From positions 4,234,735 to 4,298,734 of the forward strand of contig JADCRB010000010.1 in NCBI GenBank assembly GCA_021464245.1: a stretch of 64,000 nucleotides of DNA, in the 5' to 3' direction. The notes under the pieces were generated by a model that saw nothing but the letters and a program-made list of their open reading frames with translations, made no database searches and was not told the DNA's origin. Numbering within the stretch: position 1 is the first letter of the stretch; every line of letters begins with the position of its first letter. Shown piece after piece: positions 24,429-38,050 of the stretch. The stretch comes from Carallia brachiata. Taxonomy: Eukaryota; Streptophyta; Magnoliopsida; Malpighiales; Rhizophoraceae. Both the position numbers and the translations under genes were made by a program.

Positions 24429-27400
24429 AAGTAGCATAGCATAAGAAAAGGCTTGTGATTGTGAAGGTCCTTCCAAGACCTAACGTAGTGAGAGTTTGAG
24501 ACAGAAGCCCGTCGGCTTTGCGCTCCGGATGGGCTTGGCTTTCAGTACTGCGAGTCTGCAAGAGCTCTCCCATTAGTCGCACCAAAGGTCTAAAGGCCTG
24601 GCTTATGTGTCTCGGTAGTCAAAAAGTCTAACTTACGTAACAAAGTGCCATGGGTTGGCTAGCTTGCCAGGCCATTGTCTGATAATGCCCCCGTGTCTGA
24701 GACGTGGTCTGAATGGATTGGCACAGGTAGTCCAGTTCCACCACTAATGTCTGAATGGGCTGAAATTTCTGACAGTTAGGCTTAGCTTGTCATTGGCTTT
24801 TATCTTATTTGCTTTATTATAAGTATTCACCCAAGTATAAGCTTTAAACACTTGTCATCAAACGAGAAAAAGTACAAGATGGGCGCTGGACTTATAGTCC
24901 AAACAGTTGGAAGCTATGCTTCCAATTGTTACGTAAGGATTTCAAATCCTAAACCTTGCTCTCTGCCCCCTGCCCTACTGTTTAACTAACAGCTCTTTAG
25001 CACTAGCAAAAAAAAGAGTTTAAGCTTAGTTTCTCTAAAAAAAAATAAAAATAAAAATAAAAATTACTAGCTTTAAACATGAAAGTCTTTTCCAAAAGGC
25101 ATCTTTTCAATAAAAAGTATTCTTTCTTGATAAAAAAAAATATAAAAAGTATTCTTTTTTATTTCATTTAAGAGCTCATAACAAATAATAATAGAATAGT
25201 TATAAAAATAAGTTTAACTTTTAATAAATAATTAAAAATTCATCTTTTTTTAAAACCAAATACTAAATATATTTAATATTACTTTAAATATACTTAGTAT
25301 TATCTTAAGTCTTGATTTCAAATTTTTTTCTACAAAAAAGTTTCTACTATTTATAACTACTCTTTAGCTATTTTCAATGTCTTCCAATTTTTTTCTTTTA
25401 TTTAATTAGGTGTATTTTTTTAAACAAATTCAATTAGGTGTATGGACTTTAGAGAGTTGTATGGTCTCCGCACCTGTGCATCCGGCAGGTTTATTTTATT
25501 TTTGATCCTTGCTGGGTTTCTGTTTCTTGGTTCATTTTACTTCCTTCTGCTTGTATATGGAAGTGGAGGGTGACAGATGAACTGGAAGCCACGCAGGAGT
25601 ATCTTCGAAGAAAAAACATATATGAACAAGCAGAATTGAGAGCAGTGAGTTGATGCATTACAACTGCATGCAATATAATTGAGTGTTATTATTTTTAGAA
25701 CAAAATGCTTCATTGTTACGATAAAAATTAAAAGTATTTTTTATATATTTTTTTTACAAAAATTAAGTATTTTGCTGAAAAAATAACATTTCTAATTATA
25801 ATAGGTCGCTGCCGCATCTCAATCCCATGAGTTCGTACCGCAAAACTTATTTTAAAAAGGCCAATTAATAAGAGCTCAAAGAACGGAGAAAAAGAGAACA
25901 CGTCATATATTTGAACAAAAATATATTTAGTAAGATTTTTTTAAGTAAAATTAAAATAATATAATTTTTTAATGGTTGAATTTTAAAAATATTAAATGAA
26001 TTATTAGAAATAAAATAAATTGATCGCGTATATATTTTTTAAATTTTTATTTTTTAAAATACAAAAGAGGTAGCGAGGAATATGATTGGACGGGCAGCCC
26101 AGGCAACATAAACTCTCAACAAACCAATTGTCACCCATTGTAACGTTATGGAGGGTCGACACCAGAAATAATTAGGCACGCATATGAATGCAGCTCGTGC
26201 CTAGACAGTGTCCTGTCATTCCTGTTGTTCCCGTTAAAACCGAACGATATTAATGCACTGTTTTTCCTTTCGTCCTATTTTTTTAGTAATAATAGATAAT
26301 TTTTTTATAAATAATAACAAATATTTATATAATTTTATTTAATAAAATTTGATATATTTTTTAATTTTTTATAAATTTAATTATTTAATTAATATTATTT
26401 TATAATTAATTTAAAATTACTTAAATAAAATAACCAAAATGTTTCCTATATTTTGTGCTGTGTTTGGCAACTTTTTAAAGGAAAAAGAAAAGAAAATAAA
26501 AAGAAAGTATTTTTTATTTTTTATTTTTTATTAATTTAAATAATTAATTTTTATTTTTTTATAAATTATTATTCATTTTCTTTCTCAACTTTCTAATCAT
26601 TATTATTTATTTATTTATTTAGATAATGTTTCTTTCTTTTTATTACTTACAAGGAAAACGGTCTTTTGAAGTGGTACTACGACTTTCTTTTTGAACAGGA
26701 GTAGGAATGAAACGAGTGCTTGCTATTTTAAGCAGCAATTGCATTAAATTCCCCAGATGTCATATCTCTGCTCACAGGTCCACAATTTACAGCACCGGGC
26801 AGTTGCACAAGTTAATGCTCTCTCATTTTCTATCACCGTCATTGCCATATTTTCTGAAGGTTTTTTTTTTCTTTTTTTTTTTTCAATGGAACTACAAGCT
26901 ACCTTTTGCGCTCATGGGTATGGCCCTGGTTTTTTTATTTTTTTTTATTTTTATGGCAATCATTGTAAGGTTAGTGTACGCTATCTTTTAGCACAAGTTG
27001 TTCTTATAGAGAAAGGGCGTCATAGACAAGTGATTGAATTGATAACCACATATTTTAACGATATTCAGAATTTCATGACCATTGGCTGCATTGTAAAATG
27101 TTATAGTTCGTCAGACAAAAAAAAAAAAAAAAAAAAAAAGGCTTCTTGCCTCGCGGTTCTGCCATTTTCATTTTTTCCTGAAACCGGCTATATTCCTTGT
27201 GGTGGACAAGTCACAACAGCATCCAATAAGTTGGTTAAGGTCTGCTCTTTGGATTGCAATTTCACATGTTTAACTGGGGGTAGGTTTTCATCACGAACAT
27301 AGCATTTAATAAAAGTTGCTAGCGGTTGCCCGAATGACTGTCTCGTAGTATTGTCATGTTGGATTGAACTTTTTTAATACTTTTTCCATGCTAGATTGAA

Positions 27401-27636
27401 TTTTGGATTCCAAAAGGTAACTTTCTTCACATGCGGTAGGTTGCAAAATTATTCTCTTCACTCTCAAATACGTAGTAGCTGCATAGAAGAAATCTATATG
27501 TAAATGGCCTCCCTATTGAATCACTTGTCAGATAGTCAGGAACCATAAATTCTCCCTGATTCTCAAATCTTCCCCATCATCTTTCGGTCTGACCCCCTTT
27601 ATGTAGTCAGTTTTTCTTTTCTTCCTATTCTCTATA
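24429..27636. other. Gene-poor region upstream of the GDSL lipase
   Basis: 24440-24790 is GC-normal complex sequence of unknown origin, perhaps old retroelement. 24880-24960 has tRNA-like A/B-box spacing but no tRNA fold I can defend. 25000-26690 is AT-rich with many poly-A/T runs. 26700-27300 carries overlapping open frames rich in Phe and Lys that are produced by T-runs and an A-run (27118-27139). The segment MSYLCSQVHNLQHRAVAQVN at about 26757 looks coding-like but matches nothing I know. Confidence 0.35.
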
Positions 27637-29159
27637 ATGGGTATCCTCTCAAACAGAATAGGAACCTGCGAGGTGGGAGTTGAAGTACTGGTGATGTTGG
27701 CATTATCCGGAATTGGCATTGCATACAATCTTCCTGCTAGTTTCGTGTTCGGTGACTCTCTGGTTGATGCTGGAAACAACAACTACATAGTTTCGCTATC
27801 AAAGGCCAATTACATTCCCAATGGAATTGATTTTGGAAAGCCAACTGGACGATACACCAATGGCAGAACAATTGTTGATATTATAGGCAAGTTCAGTTTC
27901 TGCTGCTCCTATACGTTGATGCAAATAGAAATGTTGTGTTGCTTTCCAGCATTACAGAAATTGTCCTTCCAGGTCAAGAATTGGGCTTAGATTTCACTCC
28001 TCCTTACTTGGCTCCCACAACAGTGGGATCTGTGGTCCTGCGCGGTGTCAATTATGCTTCTGGTGGAGGGGGGATTCTCAATCACACTGGAAAAATTTTT
28101 GTAAGCTCTATATTTTGTTAAGTAGAATGCCAGTTCCCCTATTCCACCTAACCTCTCAAATTTTAGATTTGGGTTGCAATTGAATTTGAACATGATTTTA
28201 TCCGACAATGTCCTTATGTAAATCCACAGGGTGGTAGAATAAACTTGGATGCCCAGCTTGATAACTTTGCCAACACAAGGCAAGACATAATTGTAAGCAT
28301 TGGAACTTCAGCTGCTCTGAACTTGCTTCAAAGTGCTCTCTTCTCAGTAACAATTGGCTCGAATGATTTTATCAATAACTATTTAACACCAGTGATCTCA
28401 ACCGCCGAGCAAAAGTTGGTACCTCCAGAAGTGTTTGTCGGCACCATGATTGCAAGATTTCGACTGCAACTTACGGTAAAAATAAGGAACTTCTGCCACT
28501 CTTTTCTTTCCTCTTGTATTGCTCAAATTGGAATCTCAAAACGTGCTTGCATTTATTTCTGCAGAGACTCTACAATTTGGGTGCCAGAAAAATCGTCGTG
28601 GCAAATGTGGGTCCAATTGGCTGCATACCATTTGAGAGAGATATAAATCCATCTGCAGGAGACAATTGTGTTAGTTTTCCAAATCAGTTAGCCCAGCTGT
28701 ACAATAAAGAGCTGAGAAGCCTTGTGACAGAGCTTAGAACAAACCTGGAAGAGTCAAAGTTTGTTTATGCAGATGTTTATGGAATTGTAGCAGACATACT
28801 GCAAAATTACAGATTATATGGTCTGACTGCTGTAAAGAAAAGAACTTTCACCTCTAATAATGTGCTTGGTAGTAGTATTTTGTTTGTGAAGTTGTGACCA
28901 GTTGCTTAAAACAGATTCTTTCAATTTTGTAACAGGATTTGAGAGTGCAGATACATCTTGCTGCCATCTTGCGGGGAAATTTGGAGGGCTAATACCTTGC
29001 GGTCCCCCATCGAAAGTCTGCTATGACAGATCCAAATATGTCTTCTGGGATCCATACCATCCTTCTGATGCTGCTAATGTGATTATAGCAGAGCGCCTCT
29101 TAGATGGGGACTCTAATGATGTTACCCCAATGAACATTCGTCAACTTGTAATGGATTGA
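27637..29159 (+). CDS. GDSL esterase/lipase (At4g16230-like), 5 exons, one GC-AG intron
   Basis: Predicted secreted SGNH-hydrolase acting on ester lipids, probably in the apoplast or cell wall. Exons 27637-27886, 27973-28100, 28230-28475, 28565-28820 and 28936-29159 join in frame to 367 residues, the normal family size. There is a hydrophobic N-terminus. Block I is FVFGDSLVDAGNNN with the nucleophile at about Ser41, block II glycine is in NYASGGGGIL, block III Asn in GSNDF, and block V is DPYHPSDAAN with the catalytic Asp and His at about 332 and 335. Intron 1 begins GC (ATAG then GCAAGT) and ends CAG. Only this donor joins GGT-CAA-GAA (GQELGLDF) in frame. The other junctions are GT-AG. The frame is intact with no sign of decay. 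Confidence 0.92.
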
Positions 29160-32100
29160 TACTAACCTCGACGCAAGGAAGCAACCAAGGGATCCCTTTG
29201 CTTGTACTCATGAAATTGCTGCTGATTACATTTATCGATAGTAAATGTATTCTAGAACATATATTGTTACACAAATTGAAGCATTCATCTAGAATTGCCG
29301 CTGATTGCTTGGTAATGAACTTCTGTTGTATCTCTTGCTTGTACTCATTTTGAAAACATGAAAACTGAAGGTAGAAAAATCAATTGCCTTGTTAGAATTA
29401 TTATATCATCCATCGCTACTGGCACCCAACGAATTAAAATTTTCAATTGAATGATTTTTTAACATAGTGTTAGGGTATGTTGCCTTTTGATCTAAATTTG
29501 TCGCTCTATGGTTTCACTCATTTATACTTTCAATTTAATCAATTTAACCTGTGTTAATGAATATATTTCTAATAAGTTGTTTAGATATATGAGAAATAAG
29601 TGAGAAAGAAAATTATGAAAAAATAAATTATTTGTTTAGATACAGTAAGAAAATAAAAAAAGAGTAAATTTATACATAAATAAGACAAATATGCCCTAAT
29701 TTAATTAATACATAATTTGAAGAATTTTTACTTTTTTTTTTTTTCATTTATGCATAAAGGACTTCAACAAATCGAATTATAACCGAATGAGTGGGTCTTC
29801 AACACAAAAATGAAAAGGGGCATTAATATATATCTTCTTTTGTTATTTCAGTTGATCGTGAAACAAACACAAGAACAAATAGGAGCATTTTTTAATTCTA
29901 AAAATTGGTTAATAATATTTAAATTCAAAGGAAAAAAATATAATTTTATGATTTATTGAGAAATCGTGCATGCATTAGAAATTAAAGGATGACAATTTGG
30001 TAATTTAACCTACTAACACTTTTTCCGATTTTCTCACGAGATCTGTGAAAAATATTTTAGATGGGACTCACAAGAGCTTTTCCTTCCATTTTCTCCTAGT
30101 TTTCTTTCTCATGCATTTTCTCATGAATTCTAAACAAATGATTAGACTTTTCCAAAAGTACCGAACTGAATTATTGCAACGTAGCAACTTTCTCATTTTC
30201 ACAAAATTATTTTTCTTTTTTTTTTTTCCCCACACAATTGTATCTTGCAAGAAATCAGACCTTTCTACAATTTAACAGAAAAGCAACACCTTTGAAAGCG
30301 AACCGATTGTCGAATAAAAAAATCAAAGGGGCAAAATGTAATTGAAAACCGCTCTTCGACAATAAATTATGAATATTTAATATCTATGTATACACACAAA
30401 ATATTAATATAAAAATATTTTTTTATCTTAATAGAGATGATGTACCCTAATGCAAAAGAGGGTTAGTGAGAGAAAAAAAACTAAATCTAACTCTAAATCT
30501 CTAAATTAAAATTTTTACTGTCAACTATCTCATTTAACTTAGATTCTTATCAATGTAAAAATATAGTAGTCTATGATATAAGAGTTTTACGGGGTTGATT
30601 TATACGGTTTAATCTGATTGGTCCGGTCCAGTTACAGAAGCATTGAACAAAGACAACAATAGTCTCTGCCAGCAGTTGCTCAGTGGACAGGGATGAATTG
30701 TAAATGTGCCCCCTTTCGTAACATTGACATTTGATGCGGGGGTGATTTTTTTTTAAATAAAAAAATATATCATAAATATATTAATTATTATATTTATAAA
30801 ATTAAAGTCAGTATACATCTGTTAATATTTTTATTCAATTTTTTCATAAAAAAATTTATTATTAAAATATTATTGAACCCAAATAATTCTCTTTCTAACT
30901 CCCACTGCAGTATTAAGAAATTGTAACCCAATATTATATTATCACTTAAATTTCCTTTTAATTAGAGGGACGATATTAATTAAAAAATTCACTAAACACA
31001 CCAAGCTACGACCTCTACGGCGCGCTTCCTTTGCCAGAAGAATCAAAACATTGACACTTGACCCCATGTTTTTCGAAACTTGAAGACGTGTCCGGTTGTT
31101 GGAATCATTAACGCATATATTCAAATTAAATTATTAGTAATGATACGAAAATTTTCAAAATCTTAATTAAATTAATATAAAAATGAAATCAGTAAAATTA
31201 TTATTAGTAGTTATACGTTAATTTGATCGGTTTAATAGTTTGAATTATATTTTTGGGAAAAAAAATTTGACAACTTAGATGGCAAAAATTTTTAAAAAAA
31301 TTGCAAAACAACATGGACAGACTCTATTTTTAGTAAACCATTGGAAAAAACCAACTCTATTAAAACATACATACAAATGGATCGAAGTTTGTGGAGATAA
31401 TTGGATTTTTTGGAGTGTTAGTGTCTCTATAAGATAAAATTTTGAGTTTTAAAATTATTAGGCGTTAGGTTTGGTCTTAACAATTTTTTAATTTTTAATA
31501 CCCCAACTAAATCATTAAACAAAATTTACTCAAAATAAAAATCAACCAAGCCATTTTTAGCGATTTTAATAGTTTTAATTTGATTTTAATCCGATTAACT
31601 AAGTTAAAACGGATTGGACAATTTCATATATACACATACATGCCACTGATCTAAGTGGCAAGGTTTTGAGGTGTCTCTGGTTGAACTTTTTTTTTTTTTT
31701 TTTTTTGGTTTTAGGTCAAGTTTTGGGACTTTTCTCTGGCCACCGTACGACCGTTGTAGGCTTGTAGGATGTCTCAAATTTGAAACCCTAACAATTTGTT
31801 TAACTTTATCTATTATCACCATAAATTCAATTTATTTAATAATTATTTCATAAATTGAGGTAGTACCCACCTCCAAATACAGAGTTGTTTCGCATTGACT
31901 ATTTACTCTTTCTCCCTATTTGGCTGGCTTGATTATTAGATGTTTCTTTGGCTTAAATATAAATATTTGTTGAAAACGAAGATTGGTCTTTGTCTAATTG
32001 ATAGCGAGATTTACAATTCAAATTTCCGAAATCACCTTCACTCCTCTCTCTTATTGCTTCTCTAGAGTTCTATTAGAATAATAATAATAAATAATAATAA

Positions 32101-33306
32101 TAATAATAATAAATGTTTGTTGGAAAGTCCCACATTTTGTCACATTGTCAATTTAGGTAGCTAATTTTATTTTTTAAATGTTTACTACTTAAGAACAAGA
32201 TTTATTTTATTTTATTATATTTTATTGTTACGTGACGTATCACTCACCAGGTGGCACACAACTGGTAAAATTGTCAATATAATAATTGATATGAGCAAAT
32301 TAGAGACATTTTTAATAAATTATTTCTTAATTTTATTCTCGTTTTAAGTAAATAAAATTTATATGTAATTTAATATTATAATTTTTTATTTTTTATTTTA
32401 AATTAACTTTATTTATTATATAATATAAAATTATAAATAAATTATACTCATTAAAAAATATGAATGAAGTTAAAATTTTCCTTTAAATAAACTATCCATT
32501 TATATCTTGTGGCTTTCTTCTCCAACCCTGCTCTCTCTCTTATCTCTGTATGTATCTTTCATCTCCACCACAAAATTCCCAATGTCTTAAGATTACGGTA
32601 CGGCCTTTGCAGCTTTGGGGAATTTGGGGTTCAAATCGAGGCGATTGTCTCTTCTGTTTGCGGTATAATGTTTATGGATCATAATTTTTATTTTTTTTAA
32701 TAATTAACAAACCAATTACTTACTGTTTTAGTGTTAAAGAAAAGGGATCATGATAATCATTTTTCTCTCTAATTATGTTTTTCATTCGGAAGCACACAAA
32801 AAAAAAAAAAAAAACCCACTTTAAGCATAGATGACACATGGCTTTCCTTTGTTTTTCAGTTGATGTGTCGAGCAATCGCCTTTAAATTTGTTGATCACTT
32901 AGCAATGCACTAATAAATAAAATGTTCCCCGAGTTACCGAATATTCAGAAAATGAAAGCTGCACTCTTGGATCTCCTCTAGTTTTTTATGTCTCAATTTA
33001 AGGTAAATTGCCGTTGCTCTTCAGATTTGAAAATATTAATTGAAAATTTTGTGTTGGAGGCTTGGAGCTAAAAACCGAGATGAAAAGACGAAGAAAGCGG
33101 TAGAGTTCATAAAAAATTGCAGTCGCAGGTTACTTGTTTGTATGCGTACACTGTATACTATTTTTTTTATATGCCAACAGTTATATGAGGTGTGATAAGA
33201 ACAAAATACGACACAACAATAATTTTAGTCGATAATAATATAAAAACCTGTTTAACTAAAAAAACAACATAAAAATTTGACTAAATCAAAAATTCACAAT
33301 CCAATT
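29160..33306. other. AT-rich intergenic region
   Basis: Simple T-runs (30210-30228, 31687-31704), A-runs and an AAT microsatellite (32080-32112) lie in AT-rich spacer. Around 32505-32670 a CT-rich leader-like stretch followed by GCGGTATAATG resembles a transcribed first exon, but no downstream coding exon is recognised. No gene is called. Confidence 0.35.
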
Positions 33307-33325
33307 TGAAAAGATGAGTTATCTT

Positions 33326-33400
33326 TTTTTTTTTTTCCCCCTAGTTCATCCAAAGTCGTTGATGGTGACACCGGTCCTCGAACGAAACATTTTAGGCTGG
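33326..33400 (-). mobile_element. 75-bp truncated SINE/retroposon with exact 19-bp target duplication
   Basis: Flanking direct repeats TGAAAAGATGAGTTATCTT (33307-33325 and 33401-33419) are identical. The insert starts with a T-run (poly-A tail on the minus strand) followed by about 60 bases containing, on the minus strand, GTTCGAGGACC, close to a pol III B box. Its small size suggests a 5'-truncated SINE. Confidence 0.72.
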
Positions 33401-33419
33401 TGAAAAGATGAGTTATCTT

Positions 33420-35833
33420 ATATTGCTGTTGGGGAGACTAGTCCTTATTGGAAGAATAAATTAACAGACAATCTTTTACTATTAGACTGCAATCTTGGAA
33501 AATTATAATATAAAATATATTATATATAATATAAAATCTTTTGAGTTCATTTAAGTGAGATTTGAGTGCTTACAAAATTTTCCATAACAAAATCACAATA
33601 CGTAATTCAACGATAATTCATGAATTATGATTCTACCTAATTCTCAAAAAAAAAAAAAAAAGGTTTATGATTCCACCTAACACTTTTCAAATTTCGTACA
33701 AATTTGAAAAGTGTTACGTACAGGGAATGGTAAAAAAACAATTTTAAATTCGTACAACTTACAATAAATAAGAAGGGGGATTTTTACATAGATAGAAATT
33801 ATTTAGAGAATGATTAGAGACATTTTTAATTATTTTGTAAAAATTAAATTTAAATATATTTAATATTATTTTAAATATATTTAGTATTAAAATAAAATTT
33901 AATTTAAAAAATGTTTTTAATTTTTTTTTTCTAATGTACTTTTAAATAACTTGATTCAATTTTCTTTGTTTTTTTATTTTTACTCGATTCAATTTTCTAG
34001 CCACCAACTTTACCCTTTATTATAAGACGGGAAAATAATTCGGAAAAGTTTAAAGCTCATACAAATTGATCGCATTGTGCAGCAATACGCAGCAACAAAA
34101 TGTAATTGATATTCCAATTTAGCATAACTGCATTGATTTTATTAAATTTTTTATTTTACAGTATATGAAATTTATGCTTTAAATTTAAAATGATATCTAT
34201 TTAATTTTAATTTTTAATTTCATAATTATTATTTTATATTTTTAATATAATTGTACTAAATTAGTAATTGATCGTATTTTTTTTATAAGTAGAATTGAGT
34301 ATAGCTATATAATATAAACCAAAAATTAAAATATTCAATAATTAAAATTTAAACTTTTACTAAAAAATATCAAATTTAAACGCTGAAAAAAATAAAATTT
34401 ATGATATAAAAAATATTTTTATTATATAATTTATATTCAATAAATTTTTTAACTCTAAAAAATATACTTCTAAAAGTGCATAAATAATTCTGTTTCAGTG
34501 TTGGGACCACTTAATTGGCCTGGTCTTTTCTGCAGAGTGGAAACGGTTGACCACGCCGTTGATTTTTAAGGCGGCCCATGCCCTGCATCTTCTTCACGCA
34601 TCTCAAGAACTATTTCCCGTAATATCCCTAGATAAAAACAAACAAACGTAGCCAGCTCTTGTCTAGAAAAAAAAAAAGGAAACATTTTAGTAGTGTCGTT
34701 TAAATATATTTTTTTTGACATCATCGTTTAAATATTTTTAAAATAAAATTAAAGTGGTATTAATATAAATTATTATATTTTATTAGATATAATTGTAGTA
34801 TTATTTATTCGCCACTCAAAAGCTAGCACTTCTATAATCTCTTCACCGGTTAAGAAAAAACAAAGGCAAAAAAACGTAAGGAGACAGCACAAAGATGGGT
34901 CTGGAGTAGTCCGACATTTTTTTTTAACAAAATTTAATAATTTTAAAATAAGTATAAATTAATATAAATATTAAATTTATAAAAAAATAAAAAATTGATA
35001 AATTATTAAAACTGTTGAACAAAGACTTTAACCACTTGGATTACCCCACGTGTGCAAAGAAAAGTCCAAGGTGGTAAGCGCTGGACTGTTGACCGATTAA
35101 TCAGTGTTTACTGCTGATAAATGATGACTGAAGAACGGAGACCTTCAACCACAAAAAAAAAAACAAAAAAAAACACAGAGACCCGGTGGATAAGGATGGG
35201 AAATGGTAGCGCGGAAGGCAGCTGCTAGTTTCTCAGGAGGGTTCTGATAGTACGAGATAGGGTGTATGGTAGTTACTATGAGTAGTACTGAGAAGTCAAT
35301 TGATCAATTGATAATCTTTTTTGACAAAAAAAAAAAAAAAATTATCAATTGATAATCAGTGAATCGAAAGTATTATAAGATGATCACCACGTAATTATAA
35401 AATTTTGTGGGTATAAATAGTTATAATATATGATATAATAAGTGAAATATATAATTTTTTTATATTTATAAAAAATATACGATATATTAAAAAAATATAC
35501 AATTTAATTTATCTGATTATTTGTATATTTTTTTAAATTAAAAAATTTTAATTCTTAATTATTATCACATAATTATATAATTTTTTAATATATTATATAA
35601 CTTTTCAATAATCTTTTATATTTTATCTATTCATCAAAATCATATATTTTTCTCTCATATATTTTTTTAAATATAAAAAAATATTATATATTTTTTATTA
35701 TGCAATTCATTTCATTGACTTACCGTCACTAAATTTTACAGCCACCAAGACATTTATAAATACTGTACTCGGGTCTCCCTGTCCTGTTAGATTTACCTGT
35801 GAAAGAATCTGTTTGTATCAAAAACGAGAGAAA
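33420..35833. other. AT-rich intergenic region upstream of the hydratase genes
   Basis: Contains a perfect 17-bp hairpin at 33678-33716 and an A-run flanked by near-identical ATGATTCYACCTAA segments (about 33627 and 33667). Below that is long AT-rich spacer. The final about 130 bases before 35834 are probably promoter and leader of the first hydratase gene. Confidence 0.4.
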
Positions 35834-38050
35834 ATGGATCAAAACACAGCCGACGGCCTCATCGTCGTATCCCGGGACCAAAACGGCGTCGCGACTATTA
35901 CGATTAGTCGTCCGAAATCCCTCAACTCCCTGACCAAGTCCATGATGACGCGGCTGGCTCAGGATTTCAAGGCCCTGGGCCAGGACAGCTCCGTCAAGGT
36001 CATCATTCTAACCGGGTCGGGCCGGGCGTTCTGCGCCGGCGTTGATCTGACGGCCGCCGAGAGCGTGTTTAAAGGAGACGTGAAGGACGCGGAGGCCGAC
36101 CCGATTGTCCAGATGGAGCTGTGTAAGCAGCCCATAATCGGAGCGATTAACGGGTTTGCTGCCACCGCCGGCTTCGAACTCGCCCTCGCCTGTGATATTC
36201 TGGTTGCAGCAAAAGGTGCCAAATTTATGGACACCCATGCTAGGTATGCGTTTCTGTGCCCGGTGCTTACATAAAAGTGCTATATTTTCTTGCTCTATTT
36301 TTTTTTTGTTAATTTTTATAAATTGGGTGATAATATCCGAATATTCGGATCCTGATCGAATCAGACAACCTAGATGAGACCATTTTTGGGCATTTGAAGC
36401 GACAAGGCTTTTTATTTTTCCAGGAAAAAAAAAACTGAGCTTTAATTGTCCATGATTGGTTGAAAATGATCATCCTCAATGTGGGCTATGCATTCTTGGT
36501 GAATACTGAATTGGGTCATAATCCAAGGCCTGGAATTTAATTTGGTAGGGTGGGTTTTGGAAACTGCAGCTCGAAAGTGACTCTCTTTGTATTCACGAAC
36601 TCATTAAGAAACGAAAGAGACCAGCTATTAACCTTTGTATTCGGATTTGGGAGGTGACCATGTGCCATCTGCGCCTGAAAAATATGGGGACAGCAGGCTA
36701 CGATAATTTGTTTTTTCATGTCTGCTAAACATTTTGTTGTCCCTCAGTCCATGTTAATGTTATAAGCGTGTCAGCCCTCTGCCTGTCAATAAGCAAGCAT
36801 GTACGAGTATGAACTACATTATGTCTCGCTCCATCCTCTGAGGACAGGGAAAATTTACTTTGTAGGAATTCTTCTTGCAGGTTTGCGGTATTCCCTTCAT
36901 GGGGCCTATCTCAGAAGCTTTCACGTATTATAGGACCCAACAGAGCTCGCGAAGTATCTCTAACTGCCATGCCAATTACCGCAGAGCAGGCTGAGAGGTG
37001 GGGGCTCGTTACCCATGTTGTTGAAGAAGGTGAATCGCTTGATAAAGCCCGAGAAATAGCAGAGAACATTTTGAAAAATAATCAAGATTTGGTTTTGAGA
37101 TATAAGTCTGTCATCAATGATGGGTTGAAGCTGGACCTTGGTCGTGCTCTTTCGCTTGAAAAGGTGGGTAACTATCTGTCTCTTAATCTGGCTTCTGTCT
37201 ATAAATTTAACATCTTATGTGTTTGAAGGTAAAGTCTTGCTGCACCACCCTTGGAGCTTTTTATATACTTATTATCTTCATTGGTTAATTCATCAAAAAA
37301 ACAAAACAGAAAAAATAGAGAGATACCCGATGGAATAAATTCTCTCTACTCATACACATCCACACAATTTCTTTCCTGTCACTTTCTGCTGAAGGAACAA
37401 AGAAATAAGATTCTTATTACTTAAAAATTTATTAATATTTTATGTTTATCATTATCTTTTATATTTTATTAAGTTAGATATTATATTCTTTTATTTTTCT
37501 ACTTAGAGTTATATTTTAGTTAGAAATCTATTCTTATTTAGTTTTGTCAGTCTAGTTCTATAAATAGGTTTCAATATCAATTTTATTATGGAGATATTGT
37601 TTGGAGATATTGTTTATGAAAATCGATAATTTGATATTAAGTTTTTGAACGAATAGATTTTCATATTTTGCGGGTGGATTCCTGAGTGCGTGGATTCCCG
37701 TTGTTTTTCCTATTTTTCAAGTGGATTCCCGAGTTATCGTTGGTGCAATTCTTCGTCTAACATCGCTTTCTTTTCACATCTGCCATGTGGTCGAATTGCA
37801 AAATTTCACTTATTATGGTTTGGTTGTGCATGCGGATTCTGTTGTTGGCTACTAATACCAGTCTCTGTGCTTTCCCTATCTTGTTTGTTGGGCTTTTCTG
37901 GGGGTTGTTTATGGTTTATTTGGTGAATATTAATTAATGGCGTTTCAGGAGAGGGCTCATGACTATTACAATGGGATGTCAAAGGAGCATTTTAAGAAGA
38001 TGCAAGAATTTATTGCGAGTCGGAGCTCAAAGAAACCTTCCAAATTGTAG
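35834..38050 (+). CDS. Peroxisomal enoyl-CoA hydratase/isomerase, copy 1 (ECHIA, At4g16210-like), 3 exons
   Basis: Crotonase-family enzyme of peroxisomal beta-oxidation. Exons 35834-36243, 36881-37163 and 37949-38050 join to 264 residues. The fold signature SGRAFCAGVDL lies at about 62-72 and the oxyanion/active-site helix INGFAATAGFELALACD at about 105-121, keeping the glutamate at position 115 (equivalent of rat hydratase Glu144). The protein ends KKPSKL, a perfect SKL peroxisomal targeting signal. All splice sites are canonical. Exon 1 is markedly GC-rich compared with its surroundings. AATAAA occurs at 38108-38113. Start choice: the ATG at 35834 gives MDQN, matching the start of copy 2; an upstream in-frame opening at 35813 has no support. 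A tandem paralogue follows at 39657. Confidence 0.92.
37387..37765. mobile_element. Solo-LTR-like insertion in intron 2 of hydratase copy 1
   Basis: Alignment with the same intron in copy 2 (about 42535-42545) shows 379 extra bases here, flanked by the 5-bp direct repeat CTTTC (37382-37386 and 37766-37770). The insert starts TG and contains TATAAATAGG at about 37560, like an LTR promoter. Its 3' end is CG, not CA, so the exact edge or class is uncertain. An open frame at 37690-37926 overlapping it is not a gene. Confidence 0.6.

Noticed and set aside
24880..24960. tRNA-like sequence
   Set aside because: Only loosely box-like and does not fold as a cloverleaf by eye.
26757..27302. 181-codon frame upstream of the GDSL lipase
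   Set aside because: Built on T-runs and an A-run (Phe and Lys tracts); no domain or start context. A small coding-like part is mentioned under the intergenic entry only.
37690..37926. 78-codon frame in intron 2 of hydratase copy 1
   Set aside because: Overlaps the solo-LTR-like insert and intron; not conserved in copy 2.
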